Shown here: piece after piece, positions 21,772 through 31,221 of the stretch
Position numbering within the stretch: position 1 is the stretch's first letter
Layout of the letters: each line of letters starts with the position of its first letter
Source: Yponomeuta sedellus
Lineage: Eukaryota; Arthropoda; Insecta; Lepidoptera; Yponomeutidae
Length of the DNA stretch: 64,000 bases
NCBI GenBank assembly: GCA_934045075.1
Contig: OW203734.1
Span: 11,729,516 to 11,793,515, forward strand
Direction: 5' to 3'
Position numbers and translations under genes: made by a program
The notes under the pieces: model-generated
Seen by the model: the letters and a program-made list of their open reading frames with translations, nothing else
What the model was told of the DNA's origin: nothing
The model's database searches: none

Positions 21772-22156
21772 TTAGCGGTAGCTCAGTAGGTAGAACCATG
21801 GACTCGCAAGCGAGAGCCCAAGGTCGATCCCCAGTGCGGGCATGTACCAATGACTTTGTTTAATTTCAAAGTTACGTACATTTGCGAATTTGTAGTCGCA
21901 ATATCACCCGCTAACGTGAAGGAAAACATCGTGAGGAAACCGGCGGATTGGTTGGCTCCGCACGTATTGACTAGTCTTTCCTGTGGGCTAGGCCGACTTC
22001 AGGATGGTATAGGTGCTGTTCCAGCCTACACCATCTATAAAACCATGTCCCAGGCACTACAGCGTCGGAGTTGTCCCTTCACCCATCTAGTGTGAGTGAA
22101 GATGCCACTGGCCGCTGTATAAATCATCTCACTAAGTAGATGCAAAAAAGCCAAAA
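21772..22156 (+). mobile_element. T2 tRNA-derived SINE, full length with TSD
   Basis: The head is ggtagctcagtaggtagaac, with a B-box-like ggtcgatcccc. The body is caatgactttgtttaatttc to ggctccgcacgtattgacta, ending in gagtagatgcaaa-like sequence and an A run. The duplication ttatgaagtg/ttataaagtg lies at 21762-21771 and 22157-22166, with one mismatch. It disrupts the YqaJ relic. Confidence 0.85.
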
Positions 22157-22312
22157 TTATAAAGTGTATCTTCGCGACTTCCTTTATGACATTCTTTTCT
22201 AATATTTTCCCTCTTTTGATAGCATTCGGAGGACAACACAGATAAGAAATATTCGCATATCGAGACGATGAATGAAAACGTTCCCTTTCATTATGTTCGT
22301 TCAATAACCTAA

Positions 22313-22450
22313 CAAAGGTGGAATTTGCAGAAATGTAGTGGCTACTTGTCAAAATTCAGGAGATTTTACTCAATTCTACAAATAAAACAGTAGATCAGGA
22401 GACAGCGCTTAAAATCGGAAAATCTCCTGATAAATTAGTAGCGGCCAGCG
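22313..22450 (-). repeat. hAT terminal fragment
   Basis: It matches the left 140 bp of the hAT at 58022-59136 at about 85% (atttatcaggaga, tgaattttgacaagtagcca, attccacctttgtta). The outermost TIR bases have decayed. Its inner edge runs straight into the YqaJ relic. Confidence 0.75.
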
Positions 22451-22664
22451 CGGCGCGTTGTGACTGTTAGCGGGATTCGATATTTTTCGTAACTTTGAAT
22501 GCCTATAAAATAAAAACTACTAGGTATCTTAACTACAACAAAAACTAGTGTATTTGTATACACACAGGCTTTACTGAGACAAGCATTTTAAGCTATTAGG
22601 CATACCTAGTAACATTCTTCATTCCTAAAACACACAAGTTAATATATATATTTTTTTATATTGC

Positions 22665-22860
22665 TTGTAAACGTCTCATTGCAGGGCACAGGCCTTCTCT
22701 CTGAGAGAGACTTTGTTTTCTAAGTTACAGTAGCAATGCCACTCGATAACTGTGAAGGAAAACATTGTGAGGAATCCTGCGTGTCTGAAGTGTTTAAATA
22801 CTTCAGCGCTTGAAATTGTCAATCCGCGGTGAGCACGCGTTGTAATTAAGCCTAATATTA
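22665..22860. repeat. T3 SINE, inverted halves
   Basis: 22665-22715 is the antisense T3 3' end (cattgcagggcacaggcctt). 22716-22860 is sense T3 body (tagcaatgccactcgataac). The head-to-head arrangement resembles the folded T1 copies. Confidence 0.65.
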
Positions 22861-22984
22861 TGTAGGTTTTATTAAATTCATGATTTGGGCGCTGTCCTAA
22901 ATGTCGGGAGCCATTAGTAAATCATTGTTCTTCTTTTGAACTATGTCTATTTTATTGGTGTAAGTATGAACAAAAATCAAGTAA

Positions 22985-23115
22985 AGCCGCGTTTTCACGG
23001 TCTTAGTGCGCTCGGTCCGAGTGGTCCGAACTATTTTGGTGATGTCACGAAAAACCGTCCAATCAGGAGCATTAGTTTACTCGGATGGTGTACTCGGTCC
23101 GAGCTTAAAAACCTG
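22985..23115. repeat. ctcggtccgag motif pair
   Basis: gcgctcggtccgagtggtcc and gtactcggtccgagc lie about 80 bp apart; each is a near-palindrome. Possibly the ends of a short MITE; nothing more can be said. Confidence 0.3.
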
Positions 23116-23159
23116 GCATACGTTAGATTAATAAAATCACGAATGTCTATTTAGTCGAC

Positions 23160-23300
23160 TGCTCGCTGGCCTAGCGGTGTCACATCTGGTTATTATGCCG
23201 GAGGTTGTGGGTTCTATTCGCAATGGGGGGCGACGTATGCAAATGGCCCCAAGCTAAGAGTTTCTTATGCTTGTTACATTATCGCCACGTACAAAGTACG
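23160..23300 (+). repeat. tRNA-like SINE scrap
   Basis: ctggcctagcggtgtcacat with gtgggttctattcgc resembles A and B boxes of a tRNA-derived head. The body matches none of the families labelled here. Confidence 0.4.
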
Positions 23301-23715
23301 ACGAAAATTATTGACATGTGTTATTTTAAAATTAAACTGGCCCCAAGCTTGAACGCCAATTTTCTCAGAACAAAAAGCTGCACAAACTTTCGATCCCCCT
23401 GAAACTTGCACATTCAATAATGATATAATGTCCTCCCCGAAACTCAACCACAATAAAGTTCGCCGCCGAAAAAACATACCCGACTGCGAGTTTTTTCCCT
23501 GGAATTTTTTTATCAAACAGACGGAGTTTCGGAAACATTGTGATAATTTTATAAACGTCCCAAATTACCCCCGAATGAAACAAAAAGTTGGCAAGTGCGA
23601 CTCTAACCCGCGTGAGAGAGGGCTCGTGTCACGTCCCACATGGTTTTAGCTTATGATTGTAACGGCTAACTTTACATTCGCTCTTTGATAATAGGAGTGA
23701 CGACAATCACACTAT

Positions 23716-24336
23716 CACACTAATATTATAAAGACGAACGTTTGTGAGTGTGTTTGTTACTTCGAAATGAAATGAAATGAAAAGGTTTTATTCAAAGAAG
23801 CACAGAAACTGCGGCTTAATGAACGTTACAATTCAAACTAGGTGTCCATTTCAAGATCTAGATCATTTAGGAGAAAAAATGGACAAAAAAACTCCTAACT
23901 TAGTCTTTTCAAAAGTCCTTAATTAACATAGTTTACATAATTATTATAAACATAGAACTCATACATTGTACTGGCTTTCATTCCAGACCTCATTGTCATC
24001 TAAATAATCCTTTATGTTATAGTAGCCCTTTTGGCACAAAGTGTGCTTAACATATTTTTTGAACCGCGATTCAGGCAAGCTTAATATATCTTCAGGGATT
24101 TTATTATAGAAGCGTATACAATGCCCCATGAAGGATGTATTAACCTTTGCCAGCCTAAATAGTGGGAACAAAACGTCTTCACGTCTAAACGGCTAAAGCA
24201 GTTTCAATAAAATTTAGCATGAAGTTAGCTGACACCCTGGGTTAACACACCAGCTACTTTTTACTGCGGGAAACTATCTTATTTCCATGGGAAAATCGAT
24301 GAACTGCGGGTGACACAAGGGGCACAGCTAGACAAC
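23716..24336 (+). mobile_element. Helitron fragment split by a LINE
   Basis: The left end cactaatattataaagacga to gtgtttgttacttc is a common Lepidoptera Helitron-type start. It resumes at 24181 with acgtctaaacggctaaag and ends ggcacagctag. A LINE tail lies between. Confidence 0.65.
23764..24176 (-). mobile_element. Jockey-type LINE C-terminus and 3' tail
   Basis: The minus-strand frame 23959-24171 encodes TSFMGHCIRFYNKIPEDI and a following LDDNEVW-like end, which I recognise as the extreme C-terminus of insect Jockey-like LINEs. The 3' UTR ends in (ATTTC)n. A second copy of this 3' end lies at 38545-38697 on the plus strand. The insertion is flanked by cttc. Confidence 0.7.
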
Positions 24337-24610
24337 AAAAGATTTGACGATATTAGGGGAAAGTACATAAGGATTTAAAACACTGATTTAGTATTATAAA
24401 AAAGAGATTACCAATATTTTCAATAAAGTATAATACTGGTTGCAGCCATTTTGACTGAAACCCCCATCACACCGCATGTCGTCACGCTTAGGTTAACTTT
24501 GGTAAACTTCACCCGTGCTTTGTTGTGACTACTAGGGATTATATACTGAAATATCTTAAAGTTACCACCAACCCAGCATGTCGTTTGTAAATAAAAACCA
24601 AACTACGTTT

Positions 24611-24690
24611 TAAAAACCTATTTAGAGGATGAAAATTCCACCCATGCCGAGACCCAAACCCGCGACCTCTGACTAACCGTGCCAGAGGTG
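24611..24690 (+). mobile_element. short T1 SINE insertion with TSD
   Basis: 80 bp of antisense T1, from taaaaacctatttagagg to gccagaggtg. A 12-bp duplication, caaactacgttt, lies at 24599-24610 and 24691-24702. It has the same left boundary as the larger folded copies but no sense tail. Confidence 0.85.
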
Positions 24691-24884
24691 CAAACTACGT
24701 TTGTATGTGAATCGCCTCGTGTGGCGCCCTCTTAAGCAAGCACTATTTGTGAACGCTCAGCGTTCACTAAATATGCGTTAGGACAATCTGACATACTGAT
24801 CTGTCATCTGTTACATACTGATGTCATTGCAACAGCATTTTTAATGACTCGCGATGGTCATACATGACGATAATCATGATGATA

Positions 24885-25070
24885 TCAACCCTTGGTATGT
24901 CTCCACTGCTGGGGCACCGCAGGAACGCATCACCACCTGCATCGCAGGAAGGTTACGCCATACTCCACCACGGGGGCCAAGTCCACGTTGGTGGAGGATT
25001 GTAGGAGAGTGGCGGAATTTACTGTCAGAAATTATAAAGCCGCCCATAAGGCCCCTGACATTGCTTAACG
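24885..25070 (-). repeat. 5S-SINE 3' half
   Basis: On the minus strand it spans gccttatgggcggctttata to gtggagtatggcg and caccaagggttga. The 5S-like head is absent. Confidence 0.75.
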
Positions 25071-25139
25071 ACTTCCTCTTAATGACGGTCGTACATAATT
25101 GACCATTCTTTTATACCTACTTCTTCGTTTGTGTTTCTT

Positions 25140-25201
25140 AATGACTGGTGATATTCATACATAGTTATATACTAAACGGGTCTAGTCGGGAATTGAAGTA
25201 A
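25140..25201 (+). repeat. acgtcggga-type repeat scrap
   Basis: tcatacatagttatatacta with cgggtctagtcgggaattg matches part of the repeat at 47.4-47.6 kb, with its centre deleted. Confidence 0.45.
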
Positions 25202-25291
25202 TTACGATGGTGCGAAATGGACTGTATAAATAAAGAAAACTATTGGAAAACAGTGAAACGAAGTATAATAGCGAAATATCAGAACAAATAT

Positions 25292-25572
25292 ATAATGAGA
25301 CCTAAACATAAAACATCTAGACTGCAAATCAACTGTTTTATTTTACTTCTAACAATCCAACAAAAAAAAGGTCCACTCCATTTGGTAACACAAAAACAAG
25401 AAGAAAAACCCCGCCATCTCTTTTCTTTTTTTCTCCCGTCATTTTGTTCTTTTTTTTTAAAACAATACTTCCCCTCCCCTCTCCTCTCCTCTCCTCATCT
25501 CCTCTCGATCACCTCGCCCGCCACTAGCGCCACCTCGCCTCTTCTCTGTCACTTCTCCTGTCTCTCGTTACA
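25292..25572 (-). repeat. 3' LTR of the Gypsy element
   Basis: Sense start tgtaacgagag, sense end ggtctcattat. It contains a pyrimidine-rich ctcctctcctctcctc stretch on the plus strand. The exact outer base is uncertain by a few AT bases; 25292 was chosen because it gives a matching 5-bp target duplication. Confidence 0.9.
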
Positions 25573-25588
25573 GTCGGCCATCCTAAAA

Positions 25589-25605
25589 CAATTGCGCCGC
25601 AATTG
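25589..25605. repeat. 8-bp perfect hairpin next to the 3' LTR
   Basis: caattgcg and cgcaattg around one C, 16 bp inside the 3' LTR, just after the pol stop. The polypurine tract, expected here, is weak. Confidence 0.6.
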
Positions 25606-25616
25606 GCGCAACCATA

Positions 25617-26629
25617 TTAACTTTCTAATAGGTCTATAAGATCATCCCTAGTAACTACGAGTATGTCTTCATCACTACTAGTCTCGCTATACTGTGGGGC
25701 GCTACGGTAGGTCCTAAGAGCATCAGCAGGGACAATTCCCGAAAACTTTTTGTATCCTCTCATTCCCTTAACACTCCTAATCTCATATTGCCATTTCCTA
25801 AGACCTTCTGCACTAAGTATGGCCCAGAATATTTTACTTTTAGCTTCTGGTTAACGTTTTTAACTTCCTGTCCGGTAGGTGCCTGCTTCCACAGAACTAG
25901 GTCACCCTTCTGAAATAGCTTCTCGGGTTTATGCCGCTTGTCGTAGCTTTGTTTCATCATTTGAGCTCGCTTTTCTAACCTCTTAGAAGCAACTTGCCTC
26001 TTTTGTTCTGGGGATATATCGTCATTGTCGGCTGCTAAGTTCGGAAGAAGTCTACCTTTTTGTCCAAACATAATCTCATATGGATGGTAGCCTAAGCTTT
26101 CATTATAAGTTTTGTTCATACCCCAAATCACATCAGGCAAACACTCTGTCCACATATTCTGGTCTTTACAACGCGTGCGCAATGCGTCTAAGAGAGTTCT
26201 GTTATATCTCTCGACCTGGCCGTTTGCCCGTGGACAAGCGATTGCATTCAGTGTATGTTGAAACTGGCAGTGGGTCGCAAATTCTTTGAACACTCTACTA
26301 GTAAAAGCTAAGTTGCGATCTGAGACGACTCTCTTAGGGTACCCAAATAAACTGAACATATCCTTCAACACAGTAACTGTCTCTACGGAGCTTAGTGTTC
26401 GGGTAGGTCGAACGATCAGGAATTTCGAAAAACCATCAATAATCATGAGGATATATTGATAGCCTTTTGTTGTTCTAGAGAATGGTCCCAGGTGGTCAAT
26501 GTGAAGGGTTTCCATTGAAACATTAGACTTGGGAATCGGGTGCAACTCACCCGAAGGTTTTCCGTAATTTCCTTTACCATAAGCACACTCCAAGCAGGAG
26601 GTAATGTACTTTGCAATGAATCGCGTCAT
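25617..26629 (-). CDS. Gypsy pol, integrase segment
   Basis: The main open part is 25760-26629 (289 codons). C12 and C15 complete the HHCC zinc finger; its two His lie upstream, before the stop at 26708. Catalytic residues are D45, D104 and E140, spacing D-x58-D-x35-E. A GPY motif lies at 269-271. Near 25765-25795 the frame shifts; a second frame then stays open to a stop at 25617, with an acidic SSDEDI-like end, so the true C-terminus is about 50 residues longer. It would insert the cDNA copy into chromosomal DNA. It is broken at both ends and cannot be functional as written. Confidence 0.92.
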
Positions 26630-26707
26630 CTTAGGAAACCAATAGTCTGCTTTTATGATTTGATCGCACCTCTTTAAACCGATATGACCGATTTGATCGT
26701 GAAATTT

Positions 26708-28060
26708 TTACATAAGTTTCCATCTCGCGAATGCGGGAACCGCCAATCTTTCACCATTTAACGTCTTTCTGTAAAGCCTATCGTTTTTTATTATGTAATT
26801 GTTCTGAACATCACTGCACGCATCACCCTCTCGCAACTGATTAATTATGTTGGATAATTTATCATCCTGCATTTGTACCGTCAAAAACCAGTCATCTGCT
26901 GAAATAGGATTAACATTGTATAAACAGCTTTCGGTAGCATGTGTGCAGCTACCTTCTGAATCAACTACCTTAGTCATGGGGGGGACTGAAGATGCCACGG
27001 GGTTCCGGCTAAGAGCGTCGACGTGCCGTATACGATCACCCAGCCTATACTCGACTTCGATGTCGTATTCTTCTATCGTAAACCACCAACGTGCGATCCT
27101 TGGAACTATGTCCTTTTTTTGGAACGTGTAACGGACTGCGGTACAGTCTGTTACCACTTTGATCTTTTTACCTAAAACGTAAACTCGAAACCGTTTAAGC
27201 GACTCAACGACAGCCAAAGTCTCTAACTCGTAACTGTGGTACATAGATTCTTCGCGTGAAGTTACGCGGCTGAAATAGAATACCGGTTTTAGGTCACCAT
27301 TTTCTTGTCGCTGAAGTAGTATTCCACCTAGACCAATTTTACTTGCATCAGTATGGATTTCAATTTGAGCGTTCTGATCGTATAAAGCCAATACTGGTTT
27401 TGAGCACAGTTTATCCTTAAGTAATTCGAAACTTATATTTTGGTCCTCTTCCCATTTCCACTCTGAATTCTTTTTGGTTAGATCAGTTAACGGTTTGGCA
27501 ATGTCTGCGAATTTCTCAATGATTTTTTGAAAGTAGCTACATAACCCTAAAAACTGCCGCAGTTCATGTAGATTGTTGGGTGTTCTAAATTTTGCAACTG
27601 CTTCGATTTTTTGATTGCTTGGTCTTATACCTTCAGATCCTATTTCATGCCCCAAAAATGTAACTTGGTCCTTAAGGAACGAACATTTACGCATGTTCAA
27701 TTTTAAATCTGCAGCTCTAAGTTGAAAAAGTACTTCCTCTAATAGCTTTAGATTACTCTCAATGTCTACTGTGGATAATATCATGTCATCCATGAATGCG
27801 ACCAACTCGTCACTGCCTACCATTTTTACCAATTTTTGGATCACTCGCATATACGCAGATGGCGCGTTCACTAGACCAAAGGGAACTCTCAAATATTCAT
27901 ACACCCAATCAGGAGTTACGAATGCGGTCTTAGGGACTGAATCAGGCTCTATGGGAAGATGATGATAGCCGGAATACAGGTCTAAACTAGTAAACACCCT
28001 TTTACCAGCTAATTTCATTAGCTGGTCATCGATGTGCGGCATGGGAAATCTTTCCTTCAC
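26708..28060 (-). CDS. Gypsy pol, RT and RNase H segment
   Basis: 450 codons. The RT palm has SLDL at 25-28 and the FMDD catalytic box at 89-92. RNase H has TDAS at 237-240, the YELE Glu near 278, TDC at 304-306 and HVDALSR near 347-353. It ends at a TAA (26708-26710). The same frame continues after that stop into the His residues of the integrase zinc finger, so the stop is a point nonsense change, not the natural end. Upstream it is cut off from protease and the first RT block by a frameshift in an A run. Confidence 0.93.
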   Translation of the reverse strand: MKERFPMPHIDDQLMKLAGKRVFTSLDLYSGYHHLPIEPDSVPKTAFVTPDWVYEYLRVPFGLVNAPSAYMRVIQKLVKMVGSDELVAFMDDMILSTVDIESNLKLLEEVLFQLRAADLKLNMRKCSFLKDQVTFLGHEIGSEGIRPSNQKIEAVAKFRTPNNLHELRQFLGLCSYFQKIIEKFADIAKPLTDLTKKNSEWKWEEDQNISFELLKDKLCSKPVLALYDQNAQIEIHTDASKIGLGGILLQRQENGDLKPVFYFSRVTSREESMYHSYELETLAVVESLKRFRVYVLGKKIKVVTDCTAVRYTFQKKDIVPRIARWWFTIEEYDIEVEYRLGDRIRHVDALSRNPVASSVPPMTKVVDSEGSCTHATESCLYNVNPISADDWFLTVQMQDDKLSNIINQLREGDACSDVQNNYIIKNDRLYRKTLNGERLAVPAFARWKLM

Positions 28061-28098
28061 TGTAATAGAATTAAGGCCTCTATAGTCGACACACAGTC

Positions 28099-29457
28099 TT
28101 AAGTCACCATTTTTTTTTTTACAAGTATTATTGGTGATGCATACGGTGATTCTGATTCCTGAATAATATTGCCATCTAGCAAATCCTCGATCTTTTTACG
28201 TACTATGTCTCTTTCAGATTGAGCCAGCCTATATGGTCTTCTATTTATCGGTTTATCCGTTGTGAGATTAATTTGCATTTCTCCCAAATTAGTGACTCCG
28301 ATCTCTCTAGTTGAACTAGCGAAGCAACCCGAATACGAACGTAGCAATTTAAAAAGATTGTCTTTTATTGTGGTATCAACACTACCTACGTCAATTTCAT
28401 TAAGAATTACCCCACCAATGCTTTGTAACTCTGATATCTCCTCACTCTCCTCTTTACTCAAAAGAAATACATGCTCACTCACCGCAGCATAAGCTTCGCA
28501 GCGCTCTGCTCTGGTGATGGTCTCGCCTTTCTCCCAGCGAACAGATTCCTTGCCGACGTTGCAGACCTTTAAGAAACCGCCAGCGCCGGGGAGCACTGTG
28601 CTGGCGATAGCGTACGAAACGTTGCCCAAGCTGAACTGACGTGGTCTGGTGCACACGTCTTGCTGCGGCTCGCCCTCGACAAGGACCTTCACTAAGCTGG
28701 TCCCTGGAGGCACTTCCACATTATCGTCCGACTGAACTCGAAAACAGACAGATTCTTCAATTAAGTTGACACAGTTTAAATCATTATCAGTTTCCATAAC
28801 CATGCTTAGTTCTACGCCTTTTCGAGACACATTTAGCATAACTTCTCCATGGTTAATCACAGGTTGCCCAATGATGAGGACCACACAGCCTAGGTTAACA
28901 TCTGTTAGTGCGGCGGAAGTACAAATTTTCACCGTGTCTACGTTTAATTCAAACTTAACTTCTCCTTTAGCTTCAATAGCACAACCAGTGAATCCTTTTA
29001 ACTTAGTATTCGTGGGCTTAATCTCCAACCCCATGGCTTGAGCTGCACTTAAAGCCATCACGTTCAATTCACTACCGGTGTCTATGTATGCCTTCATCAA
29101 CACTCCATTGACGCGTGCTGTTTTTTTGTAGATTTCATTTAAATTTGACAAAATCTGTAGAATTTTTTTTGTATGTGATAGTCCGCTGCTATTGGCTGTC
29201 GAGCATTTGTTCGCTATGTGTCCTTCCTTTCCGCATCTATAGCACTTACGTTTATCTGGCAGTGTACAATCTGGGGCAATATGCTCGTTCTCGTTACATC
29301 GATAGCAGATAGGTATTTTCCTTGGAATACTCTCCTTGAATGTTTTGCCGACGGTTTCCGCTCGACTCGCACTCTGCGACTTCATTGCCTGGCCAGCTGA
29401 CTTACCCGAAAAGTTCACCTGGTAGTTGTCTATTGCTGACAGAAATCCTTCATACAA
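28099..29457 (-). CDS. Gypsy gag knuckles, protease and RT start
   Basis: 452 codons in frame. Zinc knuckle 1 is C51-C54-H59-C64 and knuckle 2 is C72-C75-H80-C85, which bind the RNA genome. The aspartic protease has DTGS at 126-129. The RT fingers begin near the end with PYASPIILVKKK. The frame then breaks in a run of A residues (plus strand 28110-28121), after which the next frame carries on RT. The listed start is TTG, so it is not a real start: the frame is continuous upstream with gag across a TAG at 29476-29478. Confidence 0.92.
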   Translation of the reverse strand: MYEGFLSAIDNYQVNFSGKSAGQAMKSQSASRAETVGKTFKESIPRKIPICYRCNENEHIAPDCTLPDKRKCYRCGKEGHIANKCSTANSSGLSHTKKILQILSNLNEIYKKTARVNGVLMKAYIDTGSELNVMALSAAQAMGLEIKPTNTKLKGFTGCAIEAKGEVKFELNVDTVKICTSAALTDVNLGCVVLIIGQPVINHGEVMLNVSRKGVELSMVMETDNDLNCVNLIEESVCFRVQSDDNVEVPPGTSLVKVLVEGEPQQDVCTRPRQFSLGNVSYAIASTVLPGAGGFLKVCNVGKESVRWEKGETITRAERCEAYAAVSEHVFLLSKEESEEISELQSIGGVILNEIDVGSVDTTIKDNLFKLLRSYSGCFASSTREIGVTNLGEMQINLTTDKPINRRPYRLAQSERDIVRKKIEDLLDGNIIQESESPYASPIILVKKKMVT

Positions 29458-29475
29458 TTGTTCAGGTGTTGAACA

Positions 29476-29727
29476 CTAGAATGCTTGAGCACTGGTTTGA
29501 AGTTCTTGTGGCAAACCTCTGATGATGCAAGATACCGACGCCTGATCACTCAGCTGGCATCTGAAGCACAAGGCCAATTTTTCTTGAAAATACTTGGTCA
29601 TCGTCTCGGAAGTCATTTTCTTTCGAGCCATGAGTTCTTCTATTAAAGAAGCGCAGTCGTGATGCCGAGGAAAAGCCTTGACAAGCATAGCTTTCCATTC
29701 CTCCCAGGAATGTTCATAGGAATCCAA
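29476..29727 (-). CDS. Gypsy gag, middle segment
   Basis: It includes the motif SWEEWKAMLVKAFP and KMTSETMTKYFQEKLAL, typical of the gag capsid region before the knuckles. It ends at TAG 29476-29478. The same frame lies on both sides, so this is either a nonsense change or a readthrough stop; nonsense is more likely given the other lesions. Confidence 0.85.
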   Translation of the reverse strand: MDSYEHSWEEWKAMLVKAFPRHHDCASLIEELMARKKMTSETMTKYFQEKLALCFRCQLSDQASVSCIIRGLPQELQTSAQAF

Positions 29728-29733
29728 GCGATT

Positions 29734-30084
29734 TTACCAAATTCGAGCTTGACCTTGAAGCTTCGATTGTAAGTTAAACGATTTCGCTTCGTCACTCCAT
29801 TCATAGATTTGACCAAGTTGCTCGATTTTATTTACCCAGCCTTTTTCATTAACATCGCGACTATCAGGGTCGAAGTCAGGGATCAACCTTTCAGTGCTCT
29901 GGAGATTTTTACTTTTGGAAAAATCAGAGTCTTTTAAATACTGCTTTACGCTGCGGTCTACTTTCTGTCGTAGCAATTCTTTGAAAATCACGTGAGGTGG
30001 GTCGTCTTCATCATCACTTACTTGAGAGCTCATCCTTTTCTTTTTAGTTTTGCCCCGATCCAACGATTTTCCCATTCGTTTCAT
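29734..30084 (-). CDS. Gypsy gag, N-terminal segment
   Basis: 116 codons starting at an ATG about 75 bp inside the 5' LTR. The start is basic (KRMGKSLDRGKTKKKR), followed by SDDEDDPPH and a capsid-like end GQARIW. The TAA at 29734-29736 falls in the expected place of an aromatic residue, and the frame continues unchanged downstream. Confidence 0.85.
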   Translation of the reverse strand: MKRMGKSLDRGKTKKKRMSSQVSDDEDDPPHVIFKELLRQKVDRSVKQYLKDSDFSKSKNLQSTERLIPDFDPDSRDVNEKGWVNKIEQLGQIYEWSDEAKSFNLQSKLQGQARIW

Positions 30085-30159
30085 CCTTTTCTTTCGTCGT
30101 GGGATTGCGGGTCCAAATGTTTGTATAACTCACACCTCACAGTAATCCCACTTCTGAAT

Positions 30160-30439
30160 ATAATGAGACCTAAAAATAAAACATCTAGACTGCAAATCAA
30201 CTGTTTTATTTTTCTTCTAATAATCCAACAAAAAAAAGGTCCACTCCATTTGGTAACACAAAAACAAGAAGAAAAACCCCGCCATCTCTTTTCTTTTTTT
30301 CTCCCGTCATTTTGTTCTTTTTTTTAAAACAATACTTCCCCTCCCCTCTCCTCTCCTCTCCTCATCTCCTCTCGATCACCTCGCCCGCCACTAGCGCCAC
30401 CTCGACTCTTCTCTGTCACTTCTCCTGTCTCTCGTTACA
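30160..30439 (-). repeat. 5' LTR of the Gypsy element
   Basis: Near-identical to the left LTR. The first internal bases in sense are attcagaagtgggattactg; no canonical primer-binding site could be matched by eye. Confidence 0.9.
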
Positions 30440-30444
30440 AATAT

Positions 30445-30940
30445 GCAAGAACATGGATTTTACAGAATGAGTAACATGTGAGAGACGGTTCATTGAAAAG
30501 AAAAAGATATAAAATATTAAAATGAGAATGGAGTCTTAAACATCGATGTTTATCTAAGTGGTTTTGAAAAGGCCTGTAAAGCAGATTCTCTCCACATATG
30601 AATCGGCCCTTGCCAAAACAAAATAACCACCTTGACGTTCAAAGAGCGGTAAAATGTTTCATAATTTGAATAAAATTATTATACTTTGACATTTTCACAA
30701 GAGCACGTATCCCTAAAACGGGGATGGATTACATTTCACGAGCACGGTAGCTCAGTATCACATACCCACGCGTTCATTAACGAACACAGACTTCACTGGT
30801 AACACTCGTTTATTTCACTTCGTTTGTTGTCGTTGAAGCTTCAGTGCTAGTCCCGGGATGGCGTTTTACATAATCGAGCTAATGAAAATTTTCACTGTGA
30901 ATTCAGGTCACTGAAATATCGTATTCCCGCGTCAATATCT
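30445..30940. other. no feature recognised
   Basis: Flank between the Gypsy element and the Helitron. No repeat was recognised. Confidence 0.4.
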
Positions 30941-31056
30941 TCTATAATATAAAAATGAATCGCTGAATGTGTTGGTAAGCTCAAATCTCGAGAGCAGCTG
31001 AACCGATTTCGCTAATTCTTTTTTAGAATATTCCTTGAAGTACGAAGATGGTTCTT

Positions 31057-31221
31057 CTTCTTCAGGCTATATTCCGCCGTCTGTACTCTTAGGTTAAGAA
31101 ATACCTGTGTAATTTCCTTTTTTATGTACAATAAAGTGTTCTCTATCTATCTATATTGGCTATATTATGTAGTCCACTGCTGGACATAGCCCTCCCCTAA
31201 TGAGCGCCATAGCGCCCATAG
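31057..31221 (-). mobile_element. LINE-b 3' end in the Helitron
   Basis: Flanked by gatggttctt at 31047-31056 and 31222-31231. It reads from ggctatatt to catagccctcccctaatgag and gcgccatag on the plus strand. It is itself split by another LINE tail. Confidence 0.82.
31074..31157 (+). mobile_element. LINE tail inside LINE-b, third nesting level
   Basis: 84 bp: ccgccgtctgtactc to atgtacaataaagtgttc and (CTAT)n. Flanked by ggctatatt at 31065-31073 and 31158-31166. The same tail occurs alone at 37925-38035. Confidence 0.85.

Larger units (their letters stand above)
20590..22352 (-). pseudogene. YqaJ-type nuclease gene, decayed and SINE-split
   Basis: The minus-strand frame runs in pieces: 22312 to 22167, then 21771 to 21429, then a few codons past 20622. 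Removing the T2 (21772-22156) and T1 (20637-21414) insertions with one copy of each target duplication makes the reading frame continuous across both sites. Motifs are GKILEKNVIKEV, LIGASPDGL, CPTKA and YYAQIQTQIEITGK, the order known for the YqaJ/lambda-exonuclease fold. Breaks are a frameshift near 21718-21722 and a TAG at 21669-21671 exactly where the catalytic Lys of E-x-K-C-P should be. The preceding Glu is Gln. The gene is therefore dead. Such nucleases occur in phages, DNA viruses and eukaryotic transposons; which source applies here is not settled. Confidence 0.72.
25292..30439 (-). mobile_element. Ty3/Gypsy LTR retrotransposon, full length, inactive
   Basis: A 5.15-kb element reading leftwards. 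It has two LTRs of 281 and 280 bp that differ by four substitutions and one T-run indel. The 5-bp duplication aatat flanks it (25287-25291, 30440-30444). Gene order is gag with two CCHC knuckles, DTGS protease, RT with FMDD, RNase H, then DD35E integrase with a GPY motif, the Ty3/Gypsy order. No envelope-like frame is present. Disabling changes are stops at 29734 and 29476, a homopolymer frameshift at about 28110-28121, a stop at 26708 and a frameshift near 25780. LTR similarity near 98.5% implies a fairly recent insertion. Confidence 0.95.

Noticed and set aside
25573..25616. Envelope-like gene after integrase in the Gypsy element
   Set aside because: Only about 45 bp separate the pol stop at 25617 from the LTR; there is no room for one.
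25217..25639. 140-codon plus-strand frame
   Set aside because: It covers the LTR and is repeated in the other LTR (29992-30327); it is not a gene.
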